This document shows positions 1 through 9,119 of a DNA stretch of 64,000 nt, one piece after another. The stretch lies in the NCBI RefSeq assembly GCF_004341625.1, contig NZ_SLZG01000006.1:124001-188000 (forward strand), written 5' to 3'. The translations under genes were made by a program, and so were the position numbers. Positions within the stretch are counted from its first letter, which is position 1. Every line of letters starts with the position of its first letter. Origin of the DNA: Rhizobium sp. BK376 (GTDB lineage Bacteria; Pseudomonadota; Alphaproteobacteria; Rhizobiales; Rhizobiaceae). A model generated the notes under the pieces. That model did not search any database. It was given only the letters and a program-made list of their open reading frames with translations, and had not been told where the DNA came from.

Positions 1-245
1 AGCGTGTTCGGTACGGCGCCGACGGTGCCGACATCACGCGTGTTGCCGTCCATGACGGCCGCATCGAGCTCCATGTCGCCGATCATATTGGGCCAGCCGC
101 CGTAGCCGACGCTGCGTACCTTCACTTCGCTTTCCACCTTGCTGATGCCGGCGACCATGGCGTCGAGGCTGATGGCGCCATCTCGCAGCATCTGCACCGT
201 TGTCGGGAAACCGGGCCAGGCTTCTTTATTGGCCAAGAGCAGCAT
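1..245 (-). CDS. Glycosylasparaginase-like Ntn-hydrolase, partial (C-terminus outside window)
   Basis: The first 81 codons of a gene that runs off the left edge. The translation begins MLLLANKEAWPGFPTTVQML and contains VGYGGWPNMIGDMELDAAVM, which matches the N-terminal region of N4-(beta-N-acetylglucosaminyl)-L-asparaginases and isoaspartyl peptidases (alpha-subunit motif VGYGGxP...G..ELDA.VMDG). These enzymes are N-terminal-nucleophile amidohydrolases that self-cleave before a Thr; that site lies outside the window. The gene starts 8 bp after the amino acid ABC ATPase stop and is probably the fourth gene of that operon. This suggests that an imported amino acid conjugate is hydrolysed inside the cell. 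Family assignment is fairly sure; substrate unknown. Confidence 0.75.
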   Translation of the reverse strand, partial: MLLLANKEAWPGFPTTVQMLRDGAISLDAMVAGISKVESEVKVRSVGYGGWPNMIGDMELDAAVMDGNTRDVGTVGAVPNT

Positions 246-253
246 GAATACCT

Positions 254-988
254 CTAATCTTTGCGCATTTTGGAAAGGAACTGGGCGATGCGCGAATTCG
301 CCATGCCGCCTTCGGCGGAAAAGAAATCCTTGGTGGGCAGGTCGACGAGCAGCTTGCCCTTGTCGAGGAAGACGACGCGGTTGGAAATCTGCCTGGCAAA
401 TTCGACCTCATGGGTGACGAACAGCATCGTCGTCCCCTCAGCCGCCAGCTTGGCGAGGATCGTCAAGACCTCTGCCGTCATTTCCGGATCAAGCGCGCTC
501 GTCACTTCGTCGAGCAGCAGATAGCGCGGCTGCATGGCCAGCGCCCGGCATATGCCGACGCGCTGCCGCTGACCGCCGGACAATTGCGCCGGATAGGCCT
601 CGGCGCGGTCACCGAGGCCAACGGACTGTAAGAGCGCACGCGCCGCAGCTTCGGCCTCGGCCCGTGGCTTCTTGAGCACCTCGATCGGCGCCAGCGTGAT
701 GTTTCCAATCACTGTCATGTGCGGATAGAGATTGAAGAGCTGGAACACCGTGGCGGAGCGCTTGCGCGCTTCGGCCAGCTCATTCGGCTTGCTCACATCG
801 AAATTGTCGACGGTGATGGCACCGCCATTCAGCTTCTCCAGCCCGTTGATACAGCGGATCAGCGTCGACTTGCCGGAACCCGAGGATCCGAGGATAGAGA
901 CCACTTCGCCGGGATTGATCGTCAGGTTAACTCCGTCAAGAACGGTAGCGGAGCCGAAGGATTTCCGGACATTTTCGACTTTCAGCAT
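254..988 (-). CDS. Polar amino acid ABC transporter ATP-binding protein
   Basis: A 244-residue ATPase of the GlnQ/HisP type that energises uptake of a polar amino acid or conjugate. Walker A GSSGSGKS is at about residues 34-41, signature LSGGQ at 136-140, and Walker B LLLDE at about 158-162. The start at MLKVENV is chosen because GGAGAGG lies just upstream and the length then matches the family; the upstream in-frame extension has no conserved content. It follows the two permease genes closely on the same strand, so permease-permease-ATPase-hydrolase form an operon. The substrate cannot be told from sequence. Confidence 0.93.
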   Translation of the reverse strand: MLKVENVRKSFGSATVLDGVNLTINPGEVVSILGSSGSGKSTLIRCINGLEKLNGGAITVDNFDVSKPNELAEARKRSATVFQLFNLYPHMTVIGNITLAPIEVLKKPRAEAEAAARALLQSVGLGDRAEAYPAQLSGGQRQRVGICRALAMQPRYLLLDEVTSALDPEMTAEVLTILAKLAAEGTTMLFVTHEVEFARQISNRVVFLDKGKLLVDLPTKDFFSAEGGMANSRIAQFLSKMRKD

Positions 989-989
989 A

Positions 990-1661
990 TCAGAGCCCTC
1001 TCCAGGCGGCATGCGCCCTGAGCCGGTTTTCAAATCGGGTGCCGAGCTTGGCAAGAAGCTTCGCGCAGACATAGTAGAGCAAGCCAACGGCGGTCCACAC
1101 GATGAAGGGCTTCAGCGTGCGCATGTTGAGGATGTTGCCGATCTTCGTCAGATCGACAACGCCGATGACAGATATCAGCGAGGTGACCTGCAACTGGTTG
1201 ACCATGAGCGCCGTCAACGGCCCGATGGCAAAGGCCATAGCCTGCGGCGCTACGACATGGCGCAGCACCTGCCATCGGGTAAGGCCGAAGACACGTGCGG
1301 CCTCGATCTGGTCGCGGCCGATCGATTCGATAGCCGAGACCGCGATGACATAGACGAAGGCGGCAGTATTGGCCGAAAGCGTGATCGTAGCAGCCGTCGC
1401 CGGCGTGACGCGGATATGAAGAAGGCCGGGAAGCCCGAAAAAGACGAGAAAGAGCTGCACCAGCACCGGCGAATTCTTCAAAAGCTCGGTCAGGAAGCCG
1501 ATGACCGCAGTCAATATCGGAATGCGATAGAAGCGGCAGACAGCGAAGATGGTGCCGATGAGAAGCCCGATCGCCGACGTGACAAGGAACAGACCGACGC
1601 TGACGCCAAGCCCCTGCAACAGCAGCCAGATATCATAAGGCGTGAAATCCGAGAAGCGCAT
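990..1661 (-). CDS. Amino acid ABC transporter permease (HisM/GlnP type)
   Basis: A 223-residue inner-membrane permease with about five hydrophobic segments and the EAA-like cytoplasmic loop (IEAARVFGLTRWQVLRHVVAPQA) that docks on the ATPase. The length is typical of His/Glu/Gln/Arg/opine permeases. Its start overlaps the stop of the upstream permease by one base, so the two are translationally coupled. It probably forms a heterodimer with the adjacent 223-residue permease. No binding-protein gene is present upstream, so one must be encoded beyond the left edge or elsewhere. Confidence 0.93.
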   Translation of the reverse strand: MRFSDFTPYDIWLLLQGLGVSVGLFLVTSAIGLLIGTIFAVCRFYRIPILTAVIGFLTELLKNSPVLVQLFLVFFGLPGLLHIRVTPATAATITLSANTAAFVYVIAVSAIESIGRDQIEAARVFGLTRWQVLRHVVAPQAMAFAIGPLTALMVNQLQVTSLISVIGVVDLTKIGNILNMRTLKPFIVWTAVGLLYYVCAKLLAKLGTRFENRLRAHAAWRGL

Positions 1662-2332
1662 CAGTCCACCGCCTCCATCATGTCGCGGTTGAGACGGCGG
1701 TGAAGCAGCGCAATGCCGAGCGAGACGAGATAGGTCAGCGCGGCGTAGGCGACCAGAAGCACGACATAAACCTCAAAGGGCCGATAGGTTTGCGAGACCA
1801 CAATCTGCGCCGAGCCCGTCAACTCGTTCAGCGTAATGGTCGAGAGGATCGAGGAAGTCAGGATCATGTTGATCAGCACCGAGCCGAGCGGCCGGATCGA
1901 CGTACGCAGCGCGATCGGCAGCACGATCTTCGTGAAGATGATCCGCCGCGAAAGACCGCTCACCTCGGCAGCTTCGATAATGCCTTGGTCTATTGCGAGA
2001 ATACCGGCGCGAATGACATCCGAGGCATAGGCGCCACCCGCAATCGAAAGCGCGATCACCCCCGTTGTAAAGGCGTCGACGTAGATCCCGATTTCGGGCA
2101 GGCCGTAATAGAAGAAGAACAGCTGGACGATGAACGGGACATTGCGAAAAATATCGACATAGACGAAGGCGGCGTTACGGACGGACTTCGAGGCTGATGT
2201 GCGGGCAATGGCGACAAGAGCGCCCATCACGACGCTGCCTATCAAAGCCAGCGCGCAGGCTTCCGCTGTCAGAAGCGCACCCTTGGCAAGGAAGCCAAGA
2301 TGGGGCCAAAGAATCGAAAGGTCGAACCGCAC
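1661..2332 (-). CDS. Amino acid ABC transporter permease (HisQ type)
   Basis: The second permease of the amino acid transporter, with the EAA loop (IEAAEVSGLSRRIIFTKIVLP). I place the start at a GTG (base 2332) preceded by GAGGAGGA. That gives 223 residues, identical in length to its partner, and removes an unconserved N-terminal extension. A 14-bp perfect palindrome of LacI-family type lies 22 bp upstream. This is the first gene of the minus-strand operon. Confidence 0.9.
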   Translation of the reverse strand: MRFDLSILWPHLGFLAKGALLTAEACALALIGSVVMGALVAIARTSASKSVRNAAFVYVDIFRNVPFIVQLFFFYYGLPEIGIYVDAFTTGVIALSIAGGAYASDVIRAGILAIDQGIIEAAEVSGLSRRIIFTKIVLPIALRTSIRPLGSVLINMILTSSILSTITLNELTGSAQIVVSQTYRPFEVYVVLLVAYAALTYLVSLGIALLHRRLNRDMMEAVD

Positions 2333-2353
2333 GATCTCCTCCTCGATCCCGAT

Positions 2354-2367
2354 TGAAACCGGTTTCA
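2354..2367. promoter_or_regulatory. LacI-type operator palindrome upstream of the amino acid ABC operon
   Basis: TGAAACCGGTTTCA is a perfect 14-bp palindrome with the central CG and TGAAA/TTTCA arms typical of LacI/GalR-family operators. It lies 22 bp before the GTG start of the first permease, and a minus-strand TTGACA is at 2390-2395, so it would overlap the promoter or start site. No LacI-family gene is in the window. The rest of the 240-bp intergenic region (2333-2572) holds no gene I can support. Confidence 0.5.
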
Positions 2368-2572
2368 CCGTGGCTGGCGCCAATGCTTATGTCAAGACAT
2401 CGGGCGACAAATGCGGGCTGTTTTGAACGGGATTTCGACGATTCTGCGATCAGATGCAAAGCCTGAGGCGCAAGAGGCAGAGCCATCCAGAAAGACTTGC
2501 GACGAGGGACCAAAATCCCGCGCCGCTGCAATCGATAGATGGAATCGGAAGCTACAGCCTCCTCTCCCTCGG

Positions 2573-3370
2573 TCAGTTTTCCGAAAAGATCGGATCCTGC
2601 GTGAACTGGCCGCCCTGATATTTGGCGATCGGCGCATCCGGATCCGGCCTCGGAACGGTGGCCTCAAGCTCGGCGCGGAAACGTTCCGCATTGTCCTTCG
2701 GACGCCAGCCGAGGAAGCTTGCTGCGGAATTATCCCACCAGCGGCTATTGTTGTCCGACACACCCCAGATAACAGGGCAGCAGAGCATCGGCGCGCGGAA
2801 GACGCAGCCGATCAGGTCGGTGAAATCGTCGTAGGACATCCAGGTGGAGAGCATGCGGTAGTTGGTCGGCTTCTCCATGCAGCTGCCGATCCGGACGATC
2901 GCCGTCTCCTGCCCGAATTTTTCGAAATACATTCTCGCAAGTGCTTCGCCGAAGCATTTCGACACGCCGTAAAGCCCGTCCGGCTTCATCGGATCGGTCA
3001 CGTCGAGATGCTCGTCCTGTCGATAGAAACCGACTGTGTGGTTGGAGCTTGCAAAGAGAATGCGCGGCTTTCCATGGGCGCGTGCCGCCTCATAGAGATT
3101 GTAGAGCCCAAGAAGATTGGCGTTGAGAATCTTGGAAAACTTGTCCTCGACGGAGATGCCGCCGAGATGCAGGATCGCATCGCAGCCCTCGACGAGCCGA
3201 TGAACGGCCTCTGCATCGCCGAGATCGCAGGTGACGATCTCCTCGTTGGGACCAGCCTCCCCGAGATCGACGATGTCGGAAAGACGCAGCGTTTCGGCCA
3301 TGGATGCCAGCCTGTTGCGCATAGCACGGCCCAATCCCCCGCCTGCACCCGTGATCAGCAAACGTCGCAC
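2573..3370 (-). CDS. udh: Uronate dehydrogenase
   Basis: Oxidises D-galacturonate or D-glucuronate to the aldarolactone with NAD+, the first step of the oxidative uronate pathway. The protein is a short extended SDR of 265 residues, the same length as the Agrobacterium enzyme as I recall it. It has a TGAGGGLG nucleotide motif at residues 7-14, ASSNHT around 108, and the catalytic YGVSK with Tyr134 and Lys138. The start is a GTG at 3370 with AAGGAGG seven bases upstream; the longer upstream reading lacks a ribosome site. It is transcribed away from a GntR regulator and belongs functionally with the kdgD-gci-gli genes downstream of that regulator. Confidence 0.93.
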   Translation of the reverse strand: MRRLLITGAGGGLGRAMRNRLASMAETLRLSDIVDLGEAGPNEEIVTCDLGDAEAVHRLVEGCDAILHLGGISVEDKFSKILNANLLGLYNLYEAARAHGKPRILFASSNHTVGFYRQDEHLDVTDPMKPDGLYGVSKCFGEALARMYFEKFGQETAIVRIGSCMEKPTNYRMLSTWMSYDDFTDLIGCVFRAPMLCCPVIWGVSDNNSRWWDNSAASFLGWRPKDNAERFRAELEATVPRPDPDAPIAKYQGGQFTQDPIFSEN

Positions 3371-3432
3371 AATAATCCTCCTTCGAATATGCAATCTTGT
3401 TATCTGAACTCATCATACATGTTGATACGCCT

Positions 3433-3450
3433 CCGTCAACAAACTGACGG
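3433..3450. promoter_or_regulatory. Inverted repeat in the udh/GntR divergent promoter
   Basis: CCGTCA-N6-TGACGG is a perfect 6-bp inverted repeat in the 164-bp region between udh and the GntR gene. A second, weaker symmetric element (ATCA-N7-TGAT) lies around 3405-3420. Either could be the operator of the adjacent GntR regulator. No copy of the stronger repeat was seen before kdgD. Confidence 0.35.
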
Positions 3451-3534
3451 TGCAGAGGTTTATGAGATCAACTTGACATATGAGTTCCCCCAGTGTTTTC
3501 CTTCTCAGCCACACTGGGTTTGGGAGAAGCAAGC

Positions 3535-4266
3535 GTGGCCATCCAGGCAAAGCCGCAGACGGAATCACGATCGAAGACCCTGGTTGCGCGGCTAAGCGAC
3601 ACCCTACGCCATGCCATCGTCACCGGACAATTCCCGCCGGGCGGGAAACTGCCGAGCGAATCGCAGCTGACGGAGACGCATGGCGTCAGCCGGACAGTGG
3701 TGCGCGAGGCGATCGCGGCCCTACGCGCTGACGGCCTGGTGGAAGCCCAACAGGGTGCCGGCGTCTTCGTTCTGGAGCAGCCGGCCCAACCTGTCCTACA
3801 ACCCGACCTAGCCCGGGTCTCCTCCATCATCGAATTGCTGGAGTTGCGAACCGCTGTCGAAGTCGAGGCAGCAGGGCTTGCAGCGCTTCGACGCTCGCCG
3901 GCGCAAGAGGAGACGATCTTCGAGCACCATCACGCGCTGCGCCAATGTCTTGAGGCCGGAGCTCCGACCAGCGAGGCCGATTTCGCGCTCCATCTCGCCA
4001 TCGCCGAGGCGACGAACAACCCGCGCTTCCGGGAGTTTCTCGCCATGATCGGCCCGCGCGTCATTCCGCGCGCCGCTGTCCGCGACGGGGATACCGAAGC
4101 GGACCAGATCAACTATATCCGGCTCATCGACGCCGAGCACCACGAGATCGTCGTTGCCATCTCGGACGGCGACGAAGAGGCGGCCCGCAACGCGATGCGG
4201 CGCCACTTGCGCGGCAGCCAGGAGCGCTATCGCGCCCTGCTCCGCGAGCAGCGGAAACCTGTATGA
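3535..4266 (+). CDS. GntR/FadR-family regulator of the uronate genes
   Basis: A 243-residue transcription factor with an N-terminal winged helix (LRHAIVTGQFPPGGKLPSES, then VSRTVVREAIAALRADGLV) and an all-helical FCD ligand-binding domain from about residue 85. I chose the GTG at 3535 because GGGAGAAG precedes it; an in-frame ATG at 3493 would add 14 unconserved residues. It is divergent from udh and 71 bp upstream of kdgD, so it probably represses both sides and responds to a uronate or aldarate, as ExuR/UxuR-like and GarR/GudR-like FCD regulators do. The ligand is inferred from context only. Confidence 0.85.
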   Translation: MAIQAKPQTESRSKTLVARLSDTLRHAIVTGQFPPGGKLPSESQLTETHGVSRTVVREAIAALRADGLVEAQQGAGVFVLEQPAQPVLQPDLARVSSIIELLELRTAVEVEAAGLAALRRSPAQEETIFEHHHALRQCLEAGAPTSEADFALHLAIAEATNNPRFREFLAMIGPRVIPRAAVRDGDTEADQINYIRLIDAEHHEIVVAISDGDEEAARNAMRRHLRGSQERYRALLREQRKPV

Positions 4267-4273
4267 TAAATTA

Positions 4274-5243
<970 letters not shown>

Positions 5244-5247
5244 GACC

Positions 5248-6384
5248 ATGAAGATCTCAGCCGTCCGCACCCATCTCCTCGACTACAAGATGCCGACGCC
5301 GTTCGAAAGCGCCTCCATGCGCTTCGACCGTCGCTCGCACATCCTGGTGGAGATCGTCTGCGACGACGGCACGACGGGCTGGGGCGAATGCCTCGGTCCG
5401 GCGCGGCCCAATGCGGCCGTGGTCGAAGCCTATGCTTCCAGGCTGATCGGTGCCGACCCACTCGAAACCGAGAAGATCTGGGCCACTCTCTACAATGCGC
5501 TACGCGACCAAGGCCAGCGCGGCCTGACGATCACGGCGCTGTCGGGCATCGACATTGCGCTCTGGGACATCAAGGGCAAGCATTTCGGCGTGCCGGTCTC
5601 GACCCTCCTCGGCGGTCGTTTTCGCGAGAGTGTGCGCGCCTATGCGACGGGCAGCTTCAAACGCGACGGCGTCGACCGCGTCGAGGACAACGCTGCCGAA
5701 ACCAAGCGCCACGCGGAGGCAGGCTTCCACGCCGTTAAGATCAAGATCGGCTTCAATGTCGAAGAGGATCTGCGCGTCATCCGTGCTGTGCGCGACGCGA
5801 TCGGTTCCGATCTCAGGCTGATGATCGACGCCAACCATGGCTATGATGCGATGGAGGCGGTCGAGCTCGGCCGCCGCGCGGCGGAATACGGGATCGACTG
5901 GTACGAAGAGCCCGTCGTGCCTGAGCAGCTCGGCGCCTATCGCCAGGTTCGCGCCAACCAGCCGATCCCGGTTGCCGGCGGCGAGACCTGGCACACGCGC
6001 TGGGGCATGCGCGAGCCGATCGAAACTCGCGCCGTCGACATTGTCCAGCCGGATCTGGCCGGCGTTGGCGGCTTTACCGAGGCCAAGCGTGTCGCGGATC
6101 TTGCCGCACTTCATGGCATTCGCGTCGTGCCGCACGTCTGGGGCACGGCCGTTCATATTGCGGCCGCCCTTCAATTCATGGCGGCCATGATCCCGAGCCC
6201 GGTTCGGGTCAATCCGATCGAGCCCATTCTCGAATTTGACCGGACCGACAATCCCTTCCGTCAGGCGATCGTCAAGACGCCGATCGAGCATGTGGGCGGT
6301 GTGGTTGCCATCCCTGACGGCCCGGGCCTCGGCATCGAGATCAATCGCGATGCGCTCACCGAATTCCGTATGAAGGACGCCTGA
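5248..6384 (+). CDS. gci: D-galactarolactone cycloisomerase (enolase superfamily)
   Basis: Opens the galactaro-1,4-lactone ring by an eliminative route to 3-deoxy-2-keto-hexarate. The protein has 378 residues and is close along its whole length, as I recall it, to the Agrobacterium Gci, including LRDQGQRGL and FRMKDA at the C-terminus. The mandelate-racemase-type barrel shows the KIK base pair (Lys164, Lys166), metal ligands Asp194, Glu220 and Glu246, and His296 in VVPHVWGT. The position between kdgD and gli supports the assignment over other muconate-lactonising-family activities. Confidence 0.92.
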   Translation: MKISAVRTHLLDYKMPTPFESASMRFDRRSHILVEIVCDDGTTGWGECLGPARPNAAVVEAYASRLIGADPLETEKIWATLYNALRDQGQRGLTITALSGIDIALWDIKGKHFGVPVSTLLGGRFRESVRAYATGSFKRDGVDRVEDNAAETKRHAEAGFHAVKIKIGFNVEEDLRVIRAVRDAIGSDLRLMIDANHGYDAMEAVELGRRAAEYGIDWYEEPVVPEQLGAYRQVRANQPIPVAGGETWHTRWGMREPIETRAVDIVQPDLAGVGGFTEAKRVADLAALHGIRVVPHVWGTAVHIAAALQFMAAMIPSPVRVNPIEPILEFDRTDNPFRQAIVKTPIEHVGGVVAIPDGPGLGIEINRDALTEFRMKDA

Positions 6385-6385
6385 G

Positions 6386-7258
6386 ATGCTCGTTCGTCCC
6401 CTTACCGGCCGACTGCCTCGTCTTCCTCTACCCAGGGGTGCTGTAGATACGCAGATACACATATATCTGCCCGGTTATCCCGCCCAGCCGGGCGGTCCCG
6501 GCCTGCCAGTCGGATCGCTGCCCACCCCTGAGCAATACCGTCAGTTCATGACCTGGCTCGGCATCGATCGCGTGATCGTCACGCAGGGCAACGCGCACCA
6601 GCGTGACAACGGCAACCTCATTGCCTGCCTCGCCGAGATGGGATCGGTCGCCAAGGGCGTCGCCGTCATCGATGAGACAGTGCCGGACGCCGAACTCGAT
6701 GCATTGGCCGCAGCCGGCGTCGTCGGCGCGCGGATCATGGATCTGCCGGGCGGCGCCGTCGGCCTCAGCGCGCTGGAAGCCGTCGATGCTCGGGCCAGCG
6801 CCCGCAACTGGATGGTCGCCGTGCAATTCGACGGCAGCAACATTCTCGACCACGAAGCGCGGCTTTCGAACATGCAGTCGCGCTGGGTCTTCGATCATCA
6901 CGGCAAGTTCTTTTCAGGCGTGACACCCGACAGCCCGCAGATCGATGCGCTGAAGCGGCTGATCGACAGGGGCCGCTGCTGGTTCAAGTTCGCCGGCTGC
7001 TACGAGTCGTCCAAGTCAGGCGGGCCGGACTACGAGGATATCGCGGCCGTTGCGCGCGAACTTGCCGCCTATGCGCCCGAGCGGATCGTCTGGGGCACGA
7101 ACTGGCCGCACAATCTTGCCAAGCAACAGGCCGACTATCCTGACGATGCCGACCTGACCGACACCGTACTCGGCTGGCTGCCGGAAGAGCATGCAAGGAA
7201 GCTGGCGCTGGTCGACAATCCGGAAGCGCTTTTCGGGCTGACGGCTTACCAGGAATAA
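6386..7258 (+). CDS. gli: D-galactarolactone isomerase (amidohydrolase-2 family)
   Basis: A 290-residue TIM-barrel amidohydrolase that interconverts the 1,5- and 1,4-lactones of galactarate, feeding the cycloisomerase; Udh makes the 1,5-lactone. The N-terminus has the strand-1 motif DTQIHIYLPG, and WGTNWPHN near residue 235 is characteristic of this subgroup. It starts one base after the gci stop, so it is translationally coupled. The gene order kdgD-gci-gli supports the identification over a generic 2-pyrone-4,6-dicarboxylate lactonase. Confidence 0.9.
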   Translation: MLVRPLTGRLPRLPLPRGAVDTQIHIYLPGYPAQPGGPGLPVGSLPTPEQYRQFMTWLGIDRVIVTQGNAHQRDNGNLIACLAEMGSVAKGVAVIDETVPDAELDALAAAGVVGARIMDLPGGAVGLSALEAVDARASARNWMVAVQFDGSNILDHEARLSNMQSRWVFDHHGKFFSGVTPDSPQIDALKRLIDRGRCWFKFAGCYESSKSGGPDYEDIAAVARELAAYAPERIVWGTNWPHNLAKQQADYPDDADLTDTVLGWLPEEHARKLALVDNPEALFGLTAYQE

Positions 7259-7267
7259 CAACATCTT

Positions 7268-7289
7268 ACCGGAACGAGGGGGTTCCGGT
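7268..7289 (+). promoter_or_regulatory. Intercistronic hairpin 1 between gli and the TRAP genes
   Basis: ACCGGAAC and GTTCCGGT form a perfect 8-bp stem with a 6-base loop, starting 10 bases after the gli stop. There is no T-run, so a factor-independent terminator is unlikely. It may protect a processed upstream mRNA end or serve as an attenuator. Confidence 0.45.
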
Positions 7290-7309
7290 GCCCAAGGGAG
7301 GAAGACATC

Positions 7310-7381
7310 ATGACAATAGACCGCGTAGCGGGAGTTCCGCCGAACCCGATTTCAAGGGTTCGGGCGGCTGATCGCAACTAG
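7310..7381 (+). CDS. Possible 23-residue leader ORF before dctP
   Basis: An ATG at 7310 stands behind a very good ribosome site (GGGAGGAAGACATC) and opens 23 codons, MTIDRVAGVPPNPISRVRAA..., ending in TAG. The peptide resembles nothing I know. Its reading frame contains the second hairpin of this spacer. It may be a translated leader that controls the TRAP genes, or a remnant of a former gene start. The strong Shine-Dalgarno is the only positive evidence. Confidence 0.3.
   Translation: MTIDRVAGVPPNPISRVRAADRN
7340..7363 (+). promoter_or_regulatory. Intercistronic hairpin 2 inside the leader ORF
   Basis: CCGAACCC and GGGTTCGG pair perfectly over 8 bp around an 8-base loop. With hairpin 1 it brackets the short ORF in the 235-bp gli-dctP spacer. 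Such paired structures often set differential expression of a binding-protein gene or act as attenuators. Confidence 0.45.
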
Positions 7382-7493
7382 CCGCGCCGATCCTATCCTT
7401 TCGATCATCATTGCAGCATTCCAACCGGCCGCCTGCCTCGCTGGGCGCGGAGGGGTCGGGTCATGTCTTTTCATAGGGAAAGGGGAACCATCC

Positions 7494-8468
7494 ATGTTTC
7501 GCAATACACTCCTGAGCACTGCGTTTGCCGGCCTTCTGGCCCTCGGCGCATTTACCGCCGCAGAAGCACGTCCGCTGCGTTCGGCCGACGTTCAGCCGCC
7601 GGATTATCCGACCGTCAAGGCCGTGCAGTATCTGAGCGATGAGCTCGGCAAGGCAACCGATGGCAAGTACACGATCAAGGTGTTCCCGAACTCCGAGCTC
7701 GGCTCCGAGAAGGACACGATCGAACAGGTCAAGCTCGGCGCGCTCGATTTCATCCGCGTCAATGCCGGCACGCTGAACACCATCTGCCCGGCCATGATGG
7801 TCCCGGTCCTGCCTTTCATGTTCCATGACCAGGCACAGATGCGCACCGTTCTCGACGGCCCGATCGGCGACCAGATCCTCAGCGATTGCGATGCGCACGG
7901 CCTCGTCGGCCTCGCCTTCTACGATTCTGGTTCGCGTTCCTTCTACACGACCAAGCCGGTTCGCAAGCTCGAAGACCTGAAGGGTATGAAGATCCGCGTC
8001 CAGCAGTCGGATGTCTGGGTCGCCATGATGAAGGCACTCGGCGCCAACGCTACGCCGATGGCAACGGGCGAAGTCTTCACCGGCCTCAAGACCGGCCTGA
8101 TCGACGGCGCAGAAAACAACTGGTCCAGCTTCTACAACTTCCACCACTTCGAGATCGCCAAGTATTACGAGCTCAGCGAACACTCCATGTCTCCTGACGT
8201 GCTGCTGATGTCGAAGCATCTCTATGACAGCATGTCGCCGGACGAGCAGCAGCTGATCCGCAAGCTCGCCAAGCAGTCCGTCACCTACATGCGCCAGCAG
8301 TGGGACGCGATGGAAGCGACCTCGAAGGCGAAGGTCACGGCAGCCGGCGTCGAAGTGATCACGCTCGACAAGGCACCCTTCGAGCAGGCGATGAAGCCGA
8401 TCTACGATCAGTTCGTCACCGACCCCAAGCTGCAGGACATGATCAAGCAGATCAAGGCCACGAAGTAA
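7494..8468 (+). CDS. TRAP transporter substrate-binding protein (DctP family)
   Basis: A 324-residue periplasmic receptor with an N-terminal signal peptide (MFRNTLLSTAFAGLLALGAF, cleavage around AEA-RP). The conserved DctP pattern is present: FPNSELGSEKDTIEQVKLGA near the start, and a hinge-region arginine in GMKIRVQQSDVW. It is the first of three TRAP genes directly after the galactarate enzymes and probably binds a hexuronate or aldarate. A Shine-Dalgarno AGGGGAA precedes the ATG. Confidence 0.92.
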   Translation: MFRNTLLSTAFAGLLALGAFTAAEARPLRSADVQPPDYPTVKAVQYLSDELGKATDGKYTIKVFPNSELGSEKDTIEQVKLGALDFIRVNAGTLNTICPAMMVPVLPFMFHDQAQMRTVLDGPIGDQILSDCDAHGLVGLAFYDSGSRSFYTTKPVRKLEDLKGMKIRVQQSDVWVAMMKALGANATPMATGEVFTGLKTGLIDGAENNWSSFYNFHHFEIAKYYELSEHSMSPDVLLMSKHLYDSMSPDEQQLIRKLAKQSVTYMRQQWDAMEATSKAKVTAAGVEVITLDKAPFEQAMKPIYDQFVTDPKLQDMIKQIKATK

Positions 8469-8540
8469 TCCTGCCCGCCGGGGTCGCACACAAGCGGCCC
8501 CGGCTTTTCCTCTTCTCTCAGTCTATTCGAGGAGAAAGCT

Positions 8541-9119
8541 ATGGTCGCGCATGCGCATGTCACGCCCGATGGGGCCAGCATTGAATCCGGCGAGATCCGT
8601 ACGACCGTCAATACAACAGGCGCCCTCGGTGTCTATTTCGCCATTCACGCGTGGCTTTCCAAGATCTGCCTCATGGTCGCGGTGGCAGGCACGCTGCTGA
8701 TCGTCGCTGCGGTGCTCTACCAGATCTTCGGACGTTACATTCTCAATGACTCGCCGGCCTGGACCGAAATCTTCGCGCTGGTGCTGATGCTCTACGTGAC
8801 CTGCTTTGCCGCCGCCGTCGGCGTGCGCGATGGTCGCCACATCGGCATGGATTCGCTGCTGAAGCTGGCGCCGCCCTTCTTTCATCTCTGCGCCGAGATC
8901 ATCGTCTATCTCGGGATGATCGCCTTCGGCCTCGCCATGGCCTGGAGCGGCGGTGAGCTTGCCATGGAAATGGCCGCCTATATCAATCCCGGCCTGCCGA
9001 TCTCGCAAGCATGGAGCTACGTGCCGCTGGTCGTCGGCGGCCTGCTGATCGCCCTCTTCGCAGTCGAGCGGATCGTTGCTGCCGTCCTGCATATCAAGGT
9101 TATCCCGTCATGGCACTGA
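8541..9119 (+). CDS. TRAP transporter small permease (DctQ family)
   Basis: A 192-residue membrane protein with four predicted transmembrane segments and the DctQ pattern FGRYILNDSPAWTEIFALVLM. It forms the small membrane subunit with DctM. The start has GAGGAGA upstream. The C-terminal 10 bases overlap the dctM start, so the subunits are coupled. A short spacer of 72 bp separates it from dctP. Confidence 0.9.
   Translation: MVAHAHVTPDGASIESGEIRTTVNTTGALGVYFAIHAWLSKICLMVAVAGTLLIVAAVLYQIFGRYILNDSPAWTEIFALVLMLYVTCFAAAVGVRDGRHIGMDSLLKLAPPFFHLCAEIIVYLGMIAFGLAMAWSGGELAMEMAAYINPGLPISQAWSYVPLVVGGLLIALFAVERIVAAVLHIKVIPSWH

Noticed and set aside
2411-3595. Plus-strand open frame of 394 codons across udh
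   Set aside because: It is mostly antisense to udh and crosses the udh/GntR promoter; udh has all family motifs.
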